The position numbers and the translations under genes were made by a program. Under the pieces are notes generated by a model. It ran no database searches. It worked only from the letters and a program-made list of their open reading frames with translations, and was not told the origin of the DNA. From Fragum whitleyi (taxonomy: Eukaryota > Mollusca > Bivalvia > Cardiida > Cardiidae), in the NCBI GenBank assembly GCA_948146395.1, contig OX411555.1:43702225-43766224 (forward strand): a stretch of DNA of 64,000 bases, written 5' to 3'. Shown piece after piece: positions 1 through 11,513 of the stretch (positions are counted from its first letter, which is position 1; each line of letters starts with the position of its first letter).

Positions 1-957
1 GTCTGCATTCTGGTTTCAGAGAAGAAGATTTTTGAAGATTTTCCTATTTTCACCCATCATGCTCAGATGAGCTGAAAAGGGATGCGCCCGGTTGGAGCCC
101 AAATATGATCCAAGGGTCTTGATATGAACAAACTTGGTAGGGGCCCACTAGATGATGCTACATACCAAAAATAAAGGCAGTGTGTCCTCTGGTTTCGATT
201 AAAGAAGATTTTAAAAGATTTTTGCTCTTTGATTCAATGTGAAAAGGGTTGCGCCCGGGTGGAGCCCAAATATGATCCTAGGGTCTTGATATGAATAAAG
301 TAGGTAGGGGCCCACTAGATGATGCTACATACCAAATATGTAAGCTGTCTGCCATCTGGTTTCATAGAAGAAGATTTTTGAAGATTTTCATTTTTTTACC
401 CTTCTTGCTCATAAGAGATAAAGGGATGCACCCGTGCAAAGTCCAAATATGACCCAAGGGTCTTGATATGAACAAACTTGGTAGAGGCCCACTAGGTGAT
501 ACTACACACCAAATATTAAAGCTGTCTGCCATCTTGTTTCAGAGAAGAAGATTTTTAAAGATATTTGCTCTTTGATTCTATGTAAAAAGGGTTGGGCCCG
601 GGTAAAGCCCAAATATGACCCCAGGGTCTTGATATGAAGAAACTTGGTAGAGGTCCACTAGATGATGCTACATACCAAATATGAAAGCTCTCTGACATCT
701 GGTTTCAAAGAAGAAGATTTTTAAAGATTTTCATATTTTCACCCTTTTTGTTAAGGGTAAAGGGAAAGTTAAGGGTGGATTTCATTTATTTGAACAATTA
801 TGGTAGAGCTTGACCCAAGGAACATCCCTGCCAAGTTTCATCAAGATTGGCCCACTAGTTTAGGAGGAGAAGATGTTTAAAGAAATTGTGGGCGACGCAC
901 GACGGACGACACACGACGCACGACTGACGACGCACGACGGACATTCTACGATCCCAA
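1..957 (+). repeat. Dimeric ~170-bp tandem array (array 1), cut by the window edge
   Basis: Degenerate monomers of about 165-178 bp repeat phrases such as TCTTGATATGAACAAACTTG and GATGATGCTACATACC. Two monomer types alternate: one carries CTCTTTGATTCTATG, the other CTCATAAGAGATAAAGGG. The higher-order period is therefore about 345 bp. The array ends in a GACGACGCACGACGG microsatellite-like stretch (about 889-945), then a hairpin. The same family recurs at 3490-4711, where its left end is also visible. I see no coding content. Confidence 0.85.
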
Positions 958-958
958 T

Positions 959-992
959 AGCTCACCTTGAGCACTTCGTGCTCAGGTGAGCT
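959..992 (+). repeat. Terminal hairpin of array 1
   Basis: The left arm AGCTCACCTTGAGCAC and right arm GTGCTCAGGTGAGCT pair around a TTC loop with one bulged T. The hairpin ends in CTAAAA. The same hairpin closes the array at 4676-4708 and, in inverse orientation, opens the array at 11514. It therefore behaves as an element terminus rather than a chance palindrome. Confidence 0.85.
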
Positions 993-999
993 AAAAACT

Positions 1000-1430
1000 G
1001 AGACCAACACCTGCAAATGATAGCTGCAAAGAAAAATTATTTCTCAATTCAAAAGAAAACACATTAGAATCAACCTAAAGCCATTTTCATATACTATCAA
1101 AAAAAGAAAAAAATAAACTTGCTTTTTGATAAATCCATCATTTGACAAATTGAAAATCAAGAATGGCCATTTGTTAAAAAAAGTTCACATCCGAATCGAA
1201 AGGCGCAGGACTTAAGGCTACATTTACCGCCATTGAGCCTGGGATAATTGTGTTTGATTACCACGCTCACCTCTCGTACAAGGAAGGCCATCAAGTGTTC
1301 AAATCATGAGGTGGATGAAAACATGTACATGTTTACATTTCACTTTGATGGAAAACAATTCTATATTCATGCAAACAACACATTTAAAATGCCATCCAAA
1401 AAAGCTCAATTAAGCAGAGCTCTACAGACT
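1000..1430 (+). pseudogene. KMT5A-like SET-domain pseudogene, copy A (fragment)
   Basis: This is a shorter, more decayed copy of the sequence at about 6309-6740. It retains the conceptual motifs IEPGIIVFDYH (SET core start) and MYMFTFHFDGKQFYI. Relative to copy B it has lost coding frame at several points. There is a stop plus frameshift just before the MYMF motif (around 1307-1320), and HGD of the SET core has become HAH. The reading frame ends in a stop at 1434-1436. No intron is visible, consistent with a retrocopy or a single-exon gene. It cannot encode a working enzyme. Confidence 0.6.
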
Positions 1431-1925
1431 CTATAAATTTTGGGAAAAGTGACTTCTCCCTTGACTGAAAATTGGGAGAAGTTTTTCCAAATGGGGAGTA
1501 AAGATTAGAAAAGATAAAGCTGCCAATCTATCAGGGGAAGAGAATAAGAGATCTGAAAAAACTTAAATTAGAAAACCCTATATCGATATGTGGTATTTCT
1601 TGGACTTTGTTTGCCCATGCATATGCTATGATGGGTATTCCAATCATAATAAGACTAAGACAAGTTGTAAATAATGTAGAAATGTTAAGGGCTTACATCT
1701 AAAAACAAAACTCAATTTGATCAATTCATCTGCACTGATAATGAAATAAAATTTATACAAAAGTCATAAATGATCACAGCTTCATGTATTGCTGAATCTG
1801 CAAATGAAATCCAGGATAAGACTGAACATGAAAATAACCCAGATAATGTTCCCTCATGTAGTACTTTGAGTGTCGATAACGTATGTGCATCTAGCAATAT
1901 TTTACAAGTCGATGTCAAAATGAAC
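1431..1925 (+). other. Unassigned stretch with short open frames
   Basis: This stretch has no counterpart in the duplicated copy at 4712-6740. Around 1501-1699 a frame of about 65 codons, with no ATG at its start, is open up to the stop after residues LRAYI. A second open frame, 1770-1925, precedes the repeat at 1925. I do not recognise either, and both may be chance or coding remnants. Confidence 0.25.
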
Positions 1926-2140
1926 AACAGCCATGTTGGACATGGCCATCCCCATCAAAGCTTGATAGTAAACTGGAGCCTACTCAAAGGGCAATAACTC
2001 CAAAATTATGCAAGCAAGAGTTGTAGTTCTTGTGCAATGCACTTTTCCTCCATTTATCCATCTATAGTTTCATGTTGATAGCTATTATAGGTCCAGACAA
2101 GTTAAGTGACAGAACCACAGAATGACGGATAGAGACCAAT
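1925..2140 (+). repeat. CATGTCGGACATGGCC-type interspersed repeat, copy 1
   Basis: It begins near CATGTTGGACATGGCCATCC and contains AACTCCAAAATTATGCAAGC and a GACGGATAGAG tail. Related copies are at 14945-15415 (+) and 32005-32245 (-). The head CATGTYGGACATG is a short palindrome. Non-coding. Confidence 0.7.
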
Positions 2141-2283
2141 ACTATTTCCACCTCACAGAATGGCTGAAGATAATTAACTTATTTATAGATCCTACCCATC
2201 TTTTTTGTGTCACAACTGATGATTTTTTTTCAACTATAACAACTGAAAAATTGACATCAAATAAAAGTTGAAAAAGTAGAAAA

Positions 2284-3485
2284 ACGAAACAGAATCGAAT
2301 CTTTATCTGCTGATCCAAAAGAAACACATTTAAATCAAAATTTCAATGTAAACGCTATTAAGTTAAGAAAAAGGACAACGCGAGTAAATACTGAAAAAAG
2401 CTATGCTCCATTGTTAAGGAATGACCCCCCCCTTACAGAAATACAAAGTTTGCTGCAAATTTGCCACAAACTAATCTGTTTGCGAGAACAGTTAGCAGCA
2501 ACTTAACATGTGTTTGCAGCAGAAAATCCACACGCTGCAAACATTCTGCAAACCTCTTGAATAAAAAAAATGTGTTCCTGCAAACTATTCACAAACAGGA
2601 ATTTTGTAGGAAGTTTGCGAGAACACATTTTTTATTAGTTAGATCATGCACTTAGCAGGAAGTTTGCAAGAAGATGAACTTTTAAAAAAGAAATCTTTCA
2701 GTTTTATTCAAACTATAAACAACTATTTTGAGAAATTATTCACCCTTCCCATGATGATCAAAGTATTTCCTGGCATACACAAGGCTTTCGTAGACAGTAT
2801 AGACTTAGATGAGCCTGAATATATGTGCATTCTGATCTAAGCATACACTGTATATAAGTGTAAAAATACTGGTAGAAAAAATAAGAATTTATTCTTATCG
2901 GATCCAGTCACTTCATTATTAATAAAATAGTGTTTATAGCAGCCCAATACTCTATTCAATCTAATAAATCATTTTCATTAAAATAATTAAAGATATATGA
3001 ATTTTTATGCACAAGCTCAAAATCTTTGTACAGTAAAAAGTGAATATTTAAAAAAGAGATCAGATCATTCAGCAGAGGTAATCCAGAGGTTCAATACAGA
3101 AAAGATTGTTTTATGGTTTTAAAAGGAATATTCATTCTAGAATAAGAAAATAATATAAACCGGAAATGTTTTGATTCTGGCCAGCCTACCCAGATAGTGT
3201 AGTAATTCCCCAAGTTGATACTTTTCAGAGCCTGGTATTATGGTCACAGAAGCATGTGCAAAGTTTCAAAGCAATAGCTTTAGTAGAAACACAGATTTGA
3301 CACACTTGAATGCCAAAACTTAACCAAGGCATTATGCTGACACCTGGGTGACCAGAATAGCCTCCCCTTTTCTATGAATAGTTGAGCTAAAAACAAAGGA
3401 ACTAAGACACAAATTCGAAAATAACCCATTTGATTACGAACAATGTTTAAAAAGATAATATTTTTTGTGCATGAGCACTTAAGTA
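2284..3485 (+). repeat. Duplicated segment P (copy 1)
   Basis: From ACGAAACAGAATCGAAT to about GAGCACTTAAG this segment matches 4712-6050 nearly base for base. It lacks about 150 bp present in the second copy at about 5652-5805. It contains many GTTTGC/GCAAAC words around 2450-2680 but no convincing gene. With array 2 lying between the copies, it looks like a tandem duplication whose junction coincides with the repeat array. Confidence 0.75.
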
Positions 3486-3489
3486 AAAA

Positions 3490-4711
3490 ACAAGAGGACC
3501 AAGATGGTCCTAGATCGCTCACCTGAGTCTCTTTGACCCCTGGGAAATCACATTAATTAGATAGGCAGATGTCAAAAAGAAGATAATTGCCCAAGGTCAA
3601 TACCATGGAACGTTTTCAGCAAAGAGCAAGACAGATTGGCCTTTTTGCTCTTTGATTCTATGTTAAAAGGGATGCACCCAGGTGGACCCAAAATGTGACC
3701 CCAGGGTCTTGATATGAACAAACTTGAAAGAGGTACATAAGATGATGCTACATACTAAATATGAAAGCTGTCTGCCTTCTGGTTTCAGAGAAGAAGATTT
3801 TTGAAGGTTTTCCTATTTTCACCCATCATGCTCAGATGAGCTGAAAGGGATGCGCCTGGTTGGAGCCCAAATATGACCCAAGGGTCATGATATGAACAAA
3901 CTTGGTAGGGGCCCACTAGATGATGCTACATACCAAACATGAAGGCAGTGTGTCCTCTGGTTTCGATTAAAGAAGATTTTAAAAGATTTTCGCTCTTTGA
4001 TTCTATGTAAAAAGGGTTGCGCCCGGGTGGAGCCCAAATATGATCCAAGGGTCTTGATATGAACAAACTTGGTAGTGGTCCACTAGATGATGCTACATAC
4101 CAAATAAGAAAGCTGTCTGCCATCCGATTTCATAGAAGAAGATTTTTGAAGATTTTCGTTTTTTTACCCTTCGTGCTCATAAGAGATAAAGGGATGCACC
4201 CTTGCAAAGCCCAAATATGACCCAAGGGTCTTGATATGAACAAACTTGGTAGAGGCCCACTAGGTGATGCTACACACCAAATATTAAAGCTGTCTGCCAT
4301 CTGGTTTCAGAGAAGAAGATTTTTAAAGATTTTCGCTCTTTGATTCTATGTAAAAAGGGTTGCGCCCGGGCAAAGCCCAAATATGACCCCAGGGTCTTGA
4401 TATGAACAAACTTGGTAGAGGTCCACTAGATGATGCTACATACCAAATATGAAAGTTTGCCTTCTGCTATCAGAGAAGAAGATTTTTAAAGATTTTCATA
4501 TTTTCACCCTTTTTGTTAAGGGTAAAGGGAAAGTTAAGGGTGGATTTCATTTATTTGAACATCCCTGCCAAGTTTCATCAAGATTGGCCCACTGGTTTAG
4601 GAGGAGAAGATGTTTAAAGAAATTGTGGACGACGCACATCGCACAACTGACGACGGACATTCTACGATCCCAATACCTCACCTTGAGCACTTCGTGCTCA
4701 GGTGAGCTAAA
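3490..4711 (+). repeat. Dimeric ~170-bp tandem array (array 2), apparently complete
   Basis: This is the same family as 1-957, with both ends visible. The left end is ACAAGAGGACCAAGATGGTCC followed by GATCGCTCACCTGAGTC. The right end is a GACGACG tract and the hairpin 4676-4708. Spacings of the GATGATGCTACA word alternate at about 178 and 165 bp, giving a ~345-bp dimer. The unit at 4449-4742 gives a spurious long frame. Confidence 0.85.
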
Positions 4712-6050
4712 AACGAAACAGAATCGAATTTTTATCTCCTGATCAAAGAAACACATTTAAATCCAACACCAATGTAAACGCTATTAAGTTAAGAAAAAGG
4801 ACAACGCGAGTAAATGCTGAGAAAAGCTATGCACCATTGAAAAGGAATGACCCTCCTTACAGAAATACAAAGTTTGCTGCAAATTTGCCACAAACTAATC
4901 TGTTTGAGAGAACAGTTAGCAGCAACTTAGCATGTGTTTGCGGCAGAAAATCCATTTGCTGCAAACATTCTGCAAACTTCTTGAATAAAAAATTGTGTTC
5001 CTGCAAACTATTCACAAACAGGAAGTTTGCAGAAAAATTGCGAGAACACATTTTTTATTAGTTAGATCATGCACTTAGCAGGAAGTTTGCAAGAAGATGA
5101 ACTTTTAAAAAAATATCTTTCAGTTTTATTCAAACTGTAAACAGCTATTTTGAGAAATTTATCACCCTTTCCATGATGATCAAAGTATTTCCTGGCATAC
5201 ACAAGGCTTGAGTAGACAGTATAGACTTAGATGAACCTGAATATATGTGCATTCTGATCTAAGCATACACTGTATATAAGTGTAAAAATACTGGTAGAAA
5301 AAATAAGAATCTATTTTTATCGGATCCAGTCACTTCATTATTAATAAAATAGTGTTTACAGCAGCCCAATACTCTATTCAATCTAGTATATCATTTTCAT
5401 TAAAATAATAAAAGATATATGAATTTTTATGCACAAGCTCAAAGAATCTTTGTACAGTAAAAAGTGAATATTTAAAAAAAGAGATCAGATCATTCAGCAG
5501 AGGTCACCCAGAGGTTCAATGCAGAAAAGATCGTTATATGGTTTTAAAAGGAATATTCATTCTAGAATAAGAAAATAATGTAAACCGGAAAAGTTTTGAT
5601 TCTGGCCAGCCTACCCAGATAGTGTAGTACGTCCCCAAGTTGATACTTTTCACCCTCCAAATATGGTTCTTTTTTTTGCTAAACAGCTCATATATATAAA
5701 TTCAACTACTTCAGCATGTGCAAAATTTAAAAGCAATAGCTTTAGTAGAAACAGAGATATTACAGATAAACATCATTTGCTCGTAAAAACTTTTTGCAGA
5801 GGCTGGTATTATGGTCACAGAAGCATGACTTGTGCAAAGTTTCAAAGCAAAAGCTTAGTAGAAACACAGATTTGACACACTTGCACGCCAAAACTTAACC
5901 AAGGCATTATGCCGACACCTGGGTGACCAGAATAGCCTCCCCTTTTCTATGAATAGTTGAGCTAAAAACAAAGGAACTAAGACACAAATTCGAAAATAAC
6001 CCATTTGATTACGAACAAAAAAGATTGTTTAAAAAGATAATGTTTTTGCG
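4712..6050 (+). repeat. Duplicated segment P' (copy 2)
   Basis: Second copy of the 2284-3485 segment, continuous on its right with the better-preserved SET-domain pseudogene. It includes an extra ~150 bp at about 5652-5805. No gene is recognised in it. Confidence 0.75.
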
Positions 6051-6204
6051 CATGAGCAATAAAAAGTCGAAAACAAAAGTAATATTACATCAAAACTACA
6101 AGAATCTCAAGACCTTAGATTAGTGAACACGTTTTTTTACTCACATTTGCTTCTTTATGGTCAAAAACCACCAGTATCTATCAACATGCCGCTTGCCTAA
6201 GTAA

Positions 6205-6930
6205 GAAAATGCAGTAAGACATAAAAATGAAAACGCAGAACACGATCTTGCAACAGATGAGCACAAAACAGGAAACATATACATGGCAAGAGTACCATTT
6301 AGTGTAGAAGAAGAAACAAGACCCACACCTGCAAATGATAGCTGCAAAGCAAAATTATTTCTTTATTCAAAAGGAAACACATTAGAATCAACTTCAAGCG
6401 ATTATAATGATATACTTTCAAAAAATGAAATTTGCTGTCATATAAATCTATCATTTGTCGAAAAGAAAATCAAGAACGGCCATTTGAAAAAAAATTCACG
6501 TTGGAATCAAAAGGCACTGGACTTAAGGCTACAACCGGCATTGAGCCTGGGATAATTGTGTTTGATTACCATGGTGACCTCCTCTCATACAAAGAAGGCC
6601 ATCAAGTATTCAAATCATTAGGCGGATGAAAAAATGTACATGTTTACATTTCACTTTGATGGAAAACAATTCTATATTGATGTAAACAACAAACATTGCA
6701 AATGCCACCCAAAAAAGCTCATTAAAGGCAGGCTTATGAATCACTCAAAAAGAAATCCAAATGTAAAGCCAGTTGTCAAAGAACATCCGAATGGCTCACC
6801 TGTTTTTCTTTTTATGAAAAACAAAGGCAATTAAAGAATATGAAGAAATTCTCTTTGACTAAGGCTCAAAAGGCAACAGATAGTTGAATCAGCTAGACTT
6901 GATGTCCCAGTAATGTTACTCATAAACCCT
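6205..6930 (+). pseudogene. KMT5A (SET8)-like SET-domain pseudogene, copy B
   Basis: Conceptual translation across three frames gives a SET domain of the KMT5A type, the family that monomethylates histone H4 lysine 20. In order these are visible: KGTGLKATTGIEPG, VFDYHGDLL, MYMFTFHFDGKQFYID, GRLMNHSKRNP (the NHS cofactor/pseudoknot motif) and EYEEILFD. An open N-terminal part (6205-6555) precedes them. Breaks: a one-base loss in the A-run at about 6487-6494, a frameshift plus stop at about 6627 (GGA TGA), and a stop replacing tyrosine in the expected DYG motif (GAC TAA GGC, about 6858-6866). No introns are seen. It is not functional as it stands. The motif comparison is with SET8 as I remember it. 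Confidence 0.7.
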
Positions 6931-7046
6931 TGTCATGCTGAATAAAAAACCTTGGTAAATTTATATATAAATCAAAGTGCTACTTGTGAGTCAGCATTTG
7001 ATTTTGAAAATATAATTTATGAAACTTTTCTGGTTTAAAAAGGAAA

Positions 7047-7327
7047 ATTGATTGATTGATTGAATGGAGTTAAATGCCGCTTTCAACATTATTTAAGTTA
7101 TATCGCGGCAACTGGAACACATAACAATGGATTCCTGTTATTTCTCTCACCAGTAAAACCATCACATTCTTTCCTATCCTCCAGCTGCTATCTCCCATAG
7201 GTCTACGATTATTAATCTATTGGTGAGAGACAAATAGTCAGAAAGAATGAGTGTTGCCGTCAGGGATCAAACTTGGGACCTCTAGATTGACAGTCCAACA
7301 TGCTACCAATTGCGCTATGACGGTGGC
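7047..7327 (-). mobile_element. tRNA-derived SINE, copy 1
   Basis: On the - strand the head carries an A-box-like TAGCGCAATTGG and a B-box-like AAGTTTGATCC. The body contains GATAGCAGCTGGAGG, and the tail has AAAGCGGCATTTAACTCC then (ATTG)n in the + reading. Four relatives lie at 34671, 38164, 47765 and 60052. The tRNA-like head is part of the SINE, not a functional tRNA. Confidence 0.85.
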
Positions 7328-7336
7328 CTTTAAAAA

Positions 7337-7450
7337 GGAAAAACAGGTGGTATAGACAAAGATCAGACTGCACATAAGTGCAGGCTGATGATTGTCTATA
7401 GCTCCTGCCAAGGCAGGAATATTCTGGGTTCAGTATGACAAGGGTTAAGT
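7337..7450 (+). repeat. Palindromic GATCAGACTGCAC element
   Basis: A short hairpin around GATCAGACTGCACATAAGTG / TGCAGGCTGATG is followed by GGAATATTCTGGGTTCAG. Related copies are near 2780, 30767-30840, 33800, 38020 and 46390, so it is an interspersed palindromic family. Confidence 0.55.
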
Positions 7451-8386
7451 AGATCATGCAAGTTGCATAAAATAGAAATTCTCAGAAAGAAACTTATTTC
7501 AACACAATTGACTACCTCCATTGTTAGTCTTAATACACCCATCAGCGATGATAAATGAGGACTATTGTTGTGACGTGTGCACTACTTTATTATCGTGTGC
7601 AGTAATTTAGTGTCGAGTGCAAATCTACTGTCTATTCGCTACATCTTGGGCGTTAACGCGCTGGAAAAGTTGATATGTGGAACCCCCCAGCCCTCATGCT
7701 CAGTGTGAAGGACCACAGACTACCGAGCAGACATAGGCCTACGACTGTATCACCAAGAAGACCGACGACCGACAGTTTACTTCACCACACAGCTTACAAC
7801 CATATTCAGGAAGGTTATTATTCCAATTCCCTGTTTTTTCTGTTATACTAACCACTCACCTGGCCGCTTCACTATAAAGTGTTAACAAGGTTTTTCTAAT
7901 TCAATTTCTTCAATTATTTGGCCCCTTTTCCCATGACACTCCAGGATAGGGCTGTTTTTTGAAAGGAACCATCCTTGTGATAGAACAATCATTCTGAGCA
8001 AGTTTGAAGTCAATCAGTCGAAAACTGTGGATTTTATACAGAGCGTTATCGAGGATTTTCTGTTTTAATTTTAATTATAATAGGCTCCATTTCCCATGAC
8101 GTTTGACAGATCTATTGTCTCATATATTACATGCTAGTAATACCTGAAAGGGGATTTAGGCAGTATATATAGATAGGATCTGAGGATTTTCAACAGGAAC
8201 ATCCTTGTGATGATTCAATCATTTGACCAAGTTTGAAGACAATCGGGTAAAAACTGTGGACTCTAGAGTGTAAACAAACACAAGATGGACAGACAGGTGG
8301 TCAGACACTGGACAGGAAAAACAGTATTGCAAAAACTCTTCTAACCTTCAGTCAGTAGAGCTACAAAGAACCTTTTTCAACTCAAA
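7451..8386. other. Intergenic, with a two-copy repeat at about 7915-8330
   Basis: No gene is seen. At 7915-8330 two diverged units share CATCCTTGTGAT, AAGTTTGAAG.CAATC and AAAACTGTGGA, and end with GGACAGACAGGTGG. This is the layout of the molluscan tandem-core elements found elsewhere in the window. Confidence 0.5.
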
Positions 8387-8627
8387 ATTGAGCCAGTGTG
8401 TGACATTTCCAACAATATCATGTGTACAAAGTAAGGCTTCTGGCCAGCCTGTGCATCTGCACAGTCTGAACACAGTCTTCTTTGTGCACTGTATAAGTAG
8501 ATAAGGTCTTAATCCCTCTTGACGATCAGCATATATTTTTGTAATTGTACTGTGTTGTTGTCTACACTGCTTAACGTTTGTACCTCACACACGAGAAATT
8601 GTTGGAAATGTCACGCACAGGCTCAAT
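8387..8627. mobile_element. MITE with 30-bp terminal inverted repeats, copy 1
   Basis: The left terminus reads ATTGAGCCAGTGTGTGACAT and continues into TTCCAACAAT. The right terminus is its reverse complement with about two mismatches. Total 241 bp. A second member with the same termini is at 34299-34536. No transposase is present. I could not identify a target duplication. Confidence 0.75.
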
Positions 8628-9785
8628 TCTTAAACATGCTTACATTTTTACCTCATAGGCTTGAATCTCTTGTTCTGTTTCTTCATGGCAACATCTTATG
8701 TCTGCTTCCGACCCTGAAATCCTTAAAGAAATTGGGTGTGGCAGGCGCAGGAACCGACAGTGCTCCCACTTGTAGCCTAACTAAGGTGAGTGTTGGCCCT
8801 CTTGATTTTCCAAATCACCAAAGCTAAAAATTAGTGTCTTTTGATCAGCTGGTGAGCTCATGTCATAACTTCAGCTTTATTAAAATTTGCTTGCTCGGGG
8901 AGTAATAATAAAACATTTCCCTCCTTTTCACAATATGAAATAACCTACTTTTATAAGACTTCTAATTATTCTCCTCAAAGTTCTTGCCACTGGAGCACTG
9001 TGGCACATGGCTGTCAATACCGCATTTGTCTGCACGATTTTAGCGTGGCGCGAAATTAAGTCGGAACACCTCTTGGCAGATCGAAAATTGTGTCCTTAAA
9101 GCACGAAAAGTTGCAATAGGCGACACGAGTTAATTGTGCAAAAAAGTGGTACGATAGGTAAAAAAAAAGTGTGTTTTTTTTTTGTCCAATAATTATAATC
9201 ATAAGTTAAAGTCAAGAGTATTTGGTCTATAGGACAATCAAGTAAAACATCAGTGTATCAAGGAAAGTGCCAGTGTTGCGAAACGTGTAGTGTAAATGTG
9301 CCAAGTACAGTCCGATATTCGGAAGTCGACAGAAAATTACAAGACAGGAAAAACGGAATTCAAAAGGACCTATATAAGCTATGGTTTCTATAAGCTTATA
9401 TGCTTGCACATGTGGTCTCTACATACTATATACTAAAGTAAGGACTTGTCACCTTTAATTTGTTCATTATTTCTGTTCTTTTTCTCTCTTTTTTAACGAA
9501 AAATACATGATAACAGCACTTGTCATCTTAAAATCAATATTCTCTAACTTGGTATTTTCATCAGACATCTAACGGGATTTTTAACAAATTGTCGCACCTT
9601 TTTTTTAAATACGAGCGCATGTATTATTTGCTTGGCATATAATTACTAAAGTTTAAGCATAAAAACTATATTTAGGGCCCGTGGCGTAACTAGGCATTTG
9701 ACATTTATACACACTCAGGAGGCGACCACCGAAGAATATACACTATATAAATGTCTTCCACCCGCGCCCCCTTTTTTATGATTAG
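8628..9785. other. Intergenic, nothing recognised
   Basis: AT-rich sequence without a credible open frame. The ORF track frames here are short and lack repeat or protein similarity that I can see. Confidence 0.5.
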
Positions 9786-9862
9786 AGCGTTGGTGAATAA
9801 TCAAATACCATAACTACAGCTTTAATAAGCTGTAGTTACGATGTTTTGATTATTCGTTAACG
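9786..9862. repeat. Palindrome with ~30-bp arms
   Basis: AATAATCAAATACC and ACTACAGCTT on the left arm pair with AAGCTGTAGTTACG and TTTTGATTATT on the right. Only a few bases separate the arms. The core resembles the hairpin at 47055-47105 (ACAGCTT...AAGCTGTA), so it is probably a small foldback element. Confidence 0.7.
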
Positions 9863-10755
9863 ATACTTTTCAAGATAAGATTTATTTGTATTACGTACCT
9901 GCATAATGTGCGTAATGATAGCTACGTCCATGCTAGTATGCTAGAAAGTAATGGGAAATACCATCATAGTCACAGTAAGATAATTTAAGCAAAGTTTGAG
10001 GTTTCTAAAAAAGAATATCAAAGGTTTTTACCAAGATCACCAAGTCAAGGAACTTTATGCAAAAGGTGTTTCTACATCTCATAATGTTACACATATAGAG
10101 TCCTTTTAATAAAACTACCAACATTAACTTGTATTTTTAAACAGTAAAAGACCTCATGATACAAAGTTGATAGTGTAAGCCAAAGGTCATGTTCAGGGCC
10201 AAGGGTTAAACACGATAACTGAATCAAAGACAGTTATCTGCCCACATTTATCAATAACAAAAGATAGTCCTAGACCTAATAATTCAATATTTCAAAAAGT
10301 AGGTCAAAGGTCGATTTCATTGTCAAATGTTTATCATGATGCAAGATTCAAAGGTAATCATCTAGCAACTCTAACTTTTGACCCTAAACATTATCATTCA
10401 AAGTTTAAGAGCAGTAGGTCGAACTTCAAGGTAAGGGTTCAACACGATGCCAGTCGGTTTTAGATTTCCCGCCATTAAAAATGTCTGCGTTTGTTTGATC
10501 GCTTTAAAGATGATTCTGATTATTCAACAATTTCTATTCATGTGCCTATTTCGGGTTATTTAGAGAAAACGACCCACAACCGTAGGCTATTAAACATTAT
10601 CTTATAACTGTACAAATATCTGTGTGATAACATCCCGTATGATATTTTTTATGATATCACATAGTTATTTTTAGAACAATGATATAATGCGGTTATTTTT
10701 AGAAACTTGCATTTCTGTTAGAAACATTGACGAAAACAAGACAAACAGAGGTTAT
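9863..10755. other. Intergenic, with scattered AGGTCA-type words
   Basis: No gene. The stretch 10140-10450 repeats phrases like CAAAGGTCATG and AAGGGTTAAACACGAT. It includes AGGTCAAAGGTCG at 10301-10313, a direct repeat with one-base spacing. It is probably a decayed copy of an AGGTCA-bearing interspersed repeat. Confidence 0.4.
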
Positions 10756-10955
10756 AAGATAAATATAATACATACTTACTGTATTGTATAAAAAATAACT
10801 ACCTCGGTTGTGAGAATTGATAATTGTCTCGGCAGAGCCTCGACAATGATCAAATCTCCCAACCTCGTTAGATATTTTTTTATACAAAATACTAAGTATG
10901 TATTATTTATTTATCAGAGGAGGGGCAAAACAAAACCTATGAAATTGGTAAAAAG
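10756..10955. repeat. Long palindrome with ~80-bp arms
   Basis: The left arm (about ATAATACATACTTACTGTAT through GATAATTGTCTCGG) is complementary, with mismatches, to the right arm ending ACTAAGTATGTATTAT. The loop is a few bases around CAGAGCC. The two strands give nearly mirror-image open frames (10699-10887 and 10810-11043). Foldback element, no gene. Confidence 0.75.
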
Positions 10956-11510
10956 AACCCCTCCTTCGTCTTGCTTAACCAAACGATCAAAAAATTTATC
11001 ATTTCCAATATTGGAAAAATGTTTAGCAAATATTTTTTTTTAACTATCGCCTCTTGTTCTAACAATCCCAAATATTTACAAAAAAAAAAAAAGAAAAAGA
11101 AGAAGGAGGAGGAGAAAAGGTGGTTAACCGTGGCCCCATTTTTTTTTTTTTTTTTTTTGTAAAAAAGGAGATCATTTCACATTATTATTTATGTAACAAA
11201 TTTATATTGAGAGTAACAGGAAAGAAGTTTTATTAGAAGAACTCAGTCGCTCCTATAAGCATATGTTAACATTGTCTTGCCGACTTAAAATAAGTTTTTA
11301 ACTTTACCATGTACCATGAAATGGTAGCTCGCAACATTTCATGAAAATTACTTTTATCAAAGACCGAATAAAAATGTCATATGTTCTTTTCTTCTGCATA
11401 AAAGTCCAATATTTTGTGATTTATTGAAAGAAACGGATTGTCCTTTTGAACAAGATAGTTAATCAAGTGCCGTACAAAATACATGTATGTTGTATTTTCG
11501 ACATTAGATT
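10956..11510. other. Low-complexity, nothing recognised
   Basis: Contains A-rich and T-rich runs (about 11080-11160) that create a lysine/phenylalanine frame of no significance. Confidence 0.5.
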
Positions 11511-11513
11511 TTT

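Noticed and set aside
7260..7327. tRNA gene on the - strand
   Set aside because: A/B boxes belong to a SINE head, with the SINE body and (ATTG)n tail attached.
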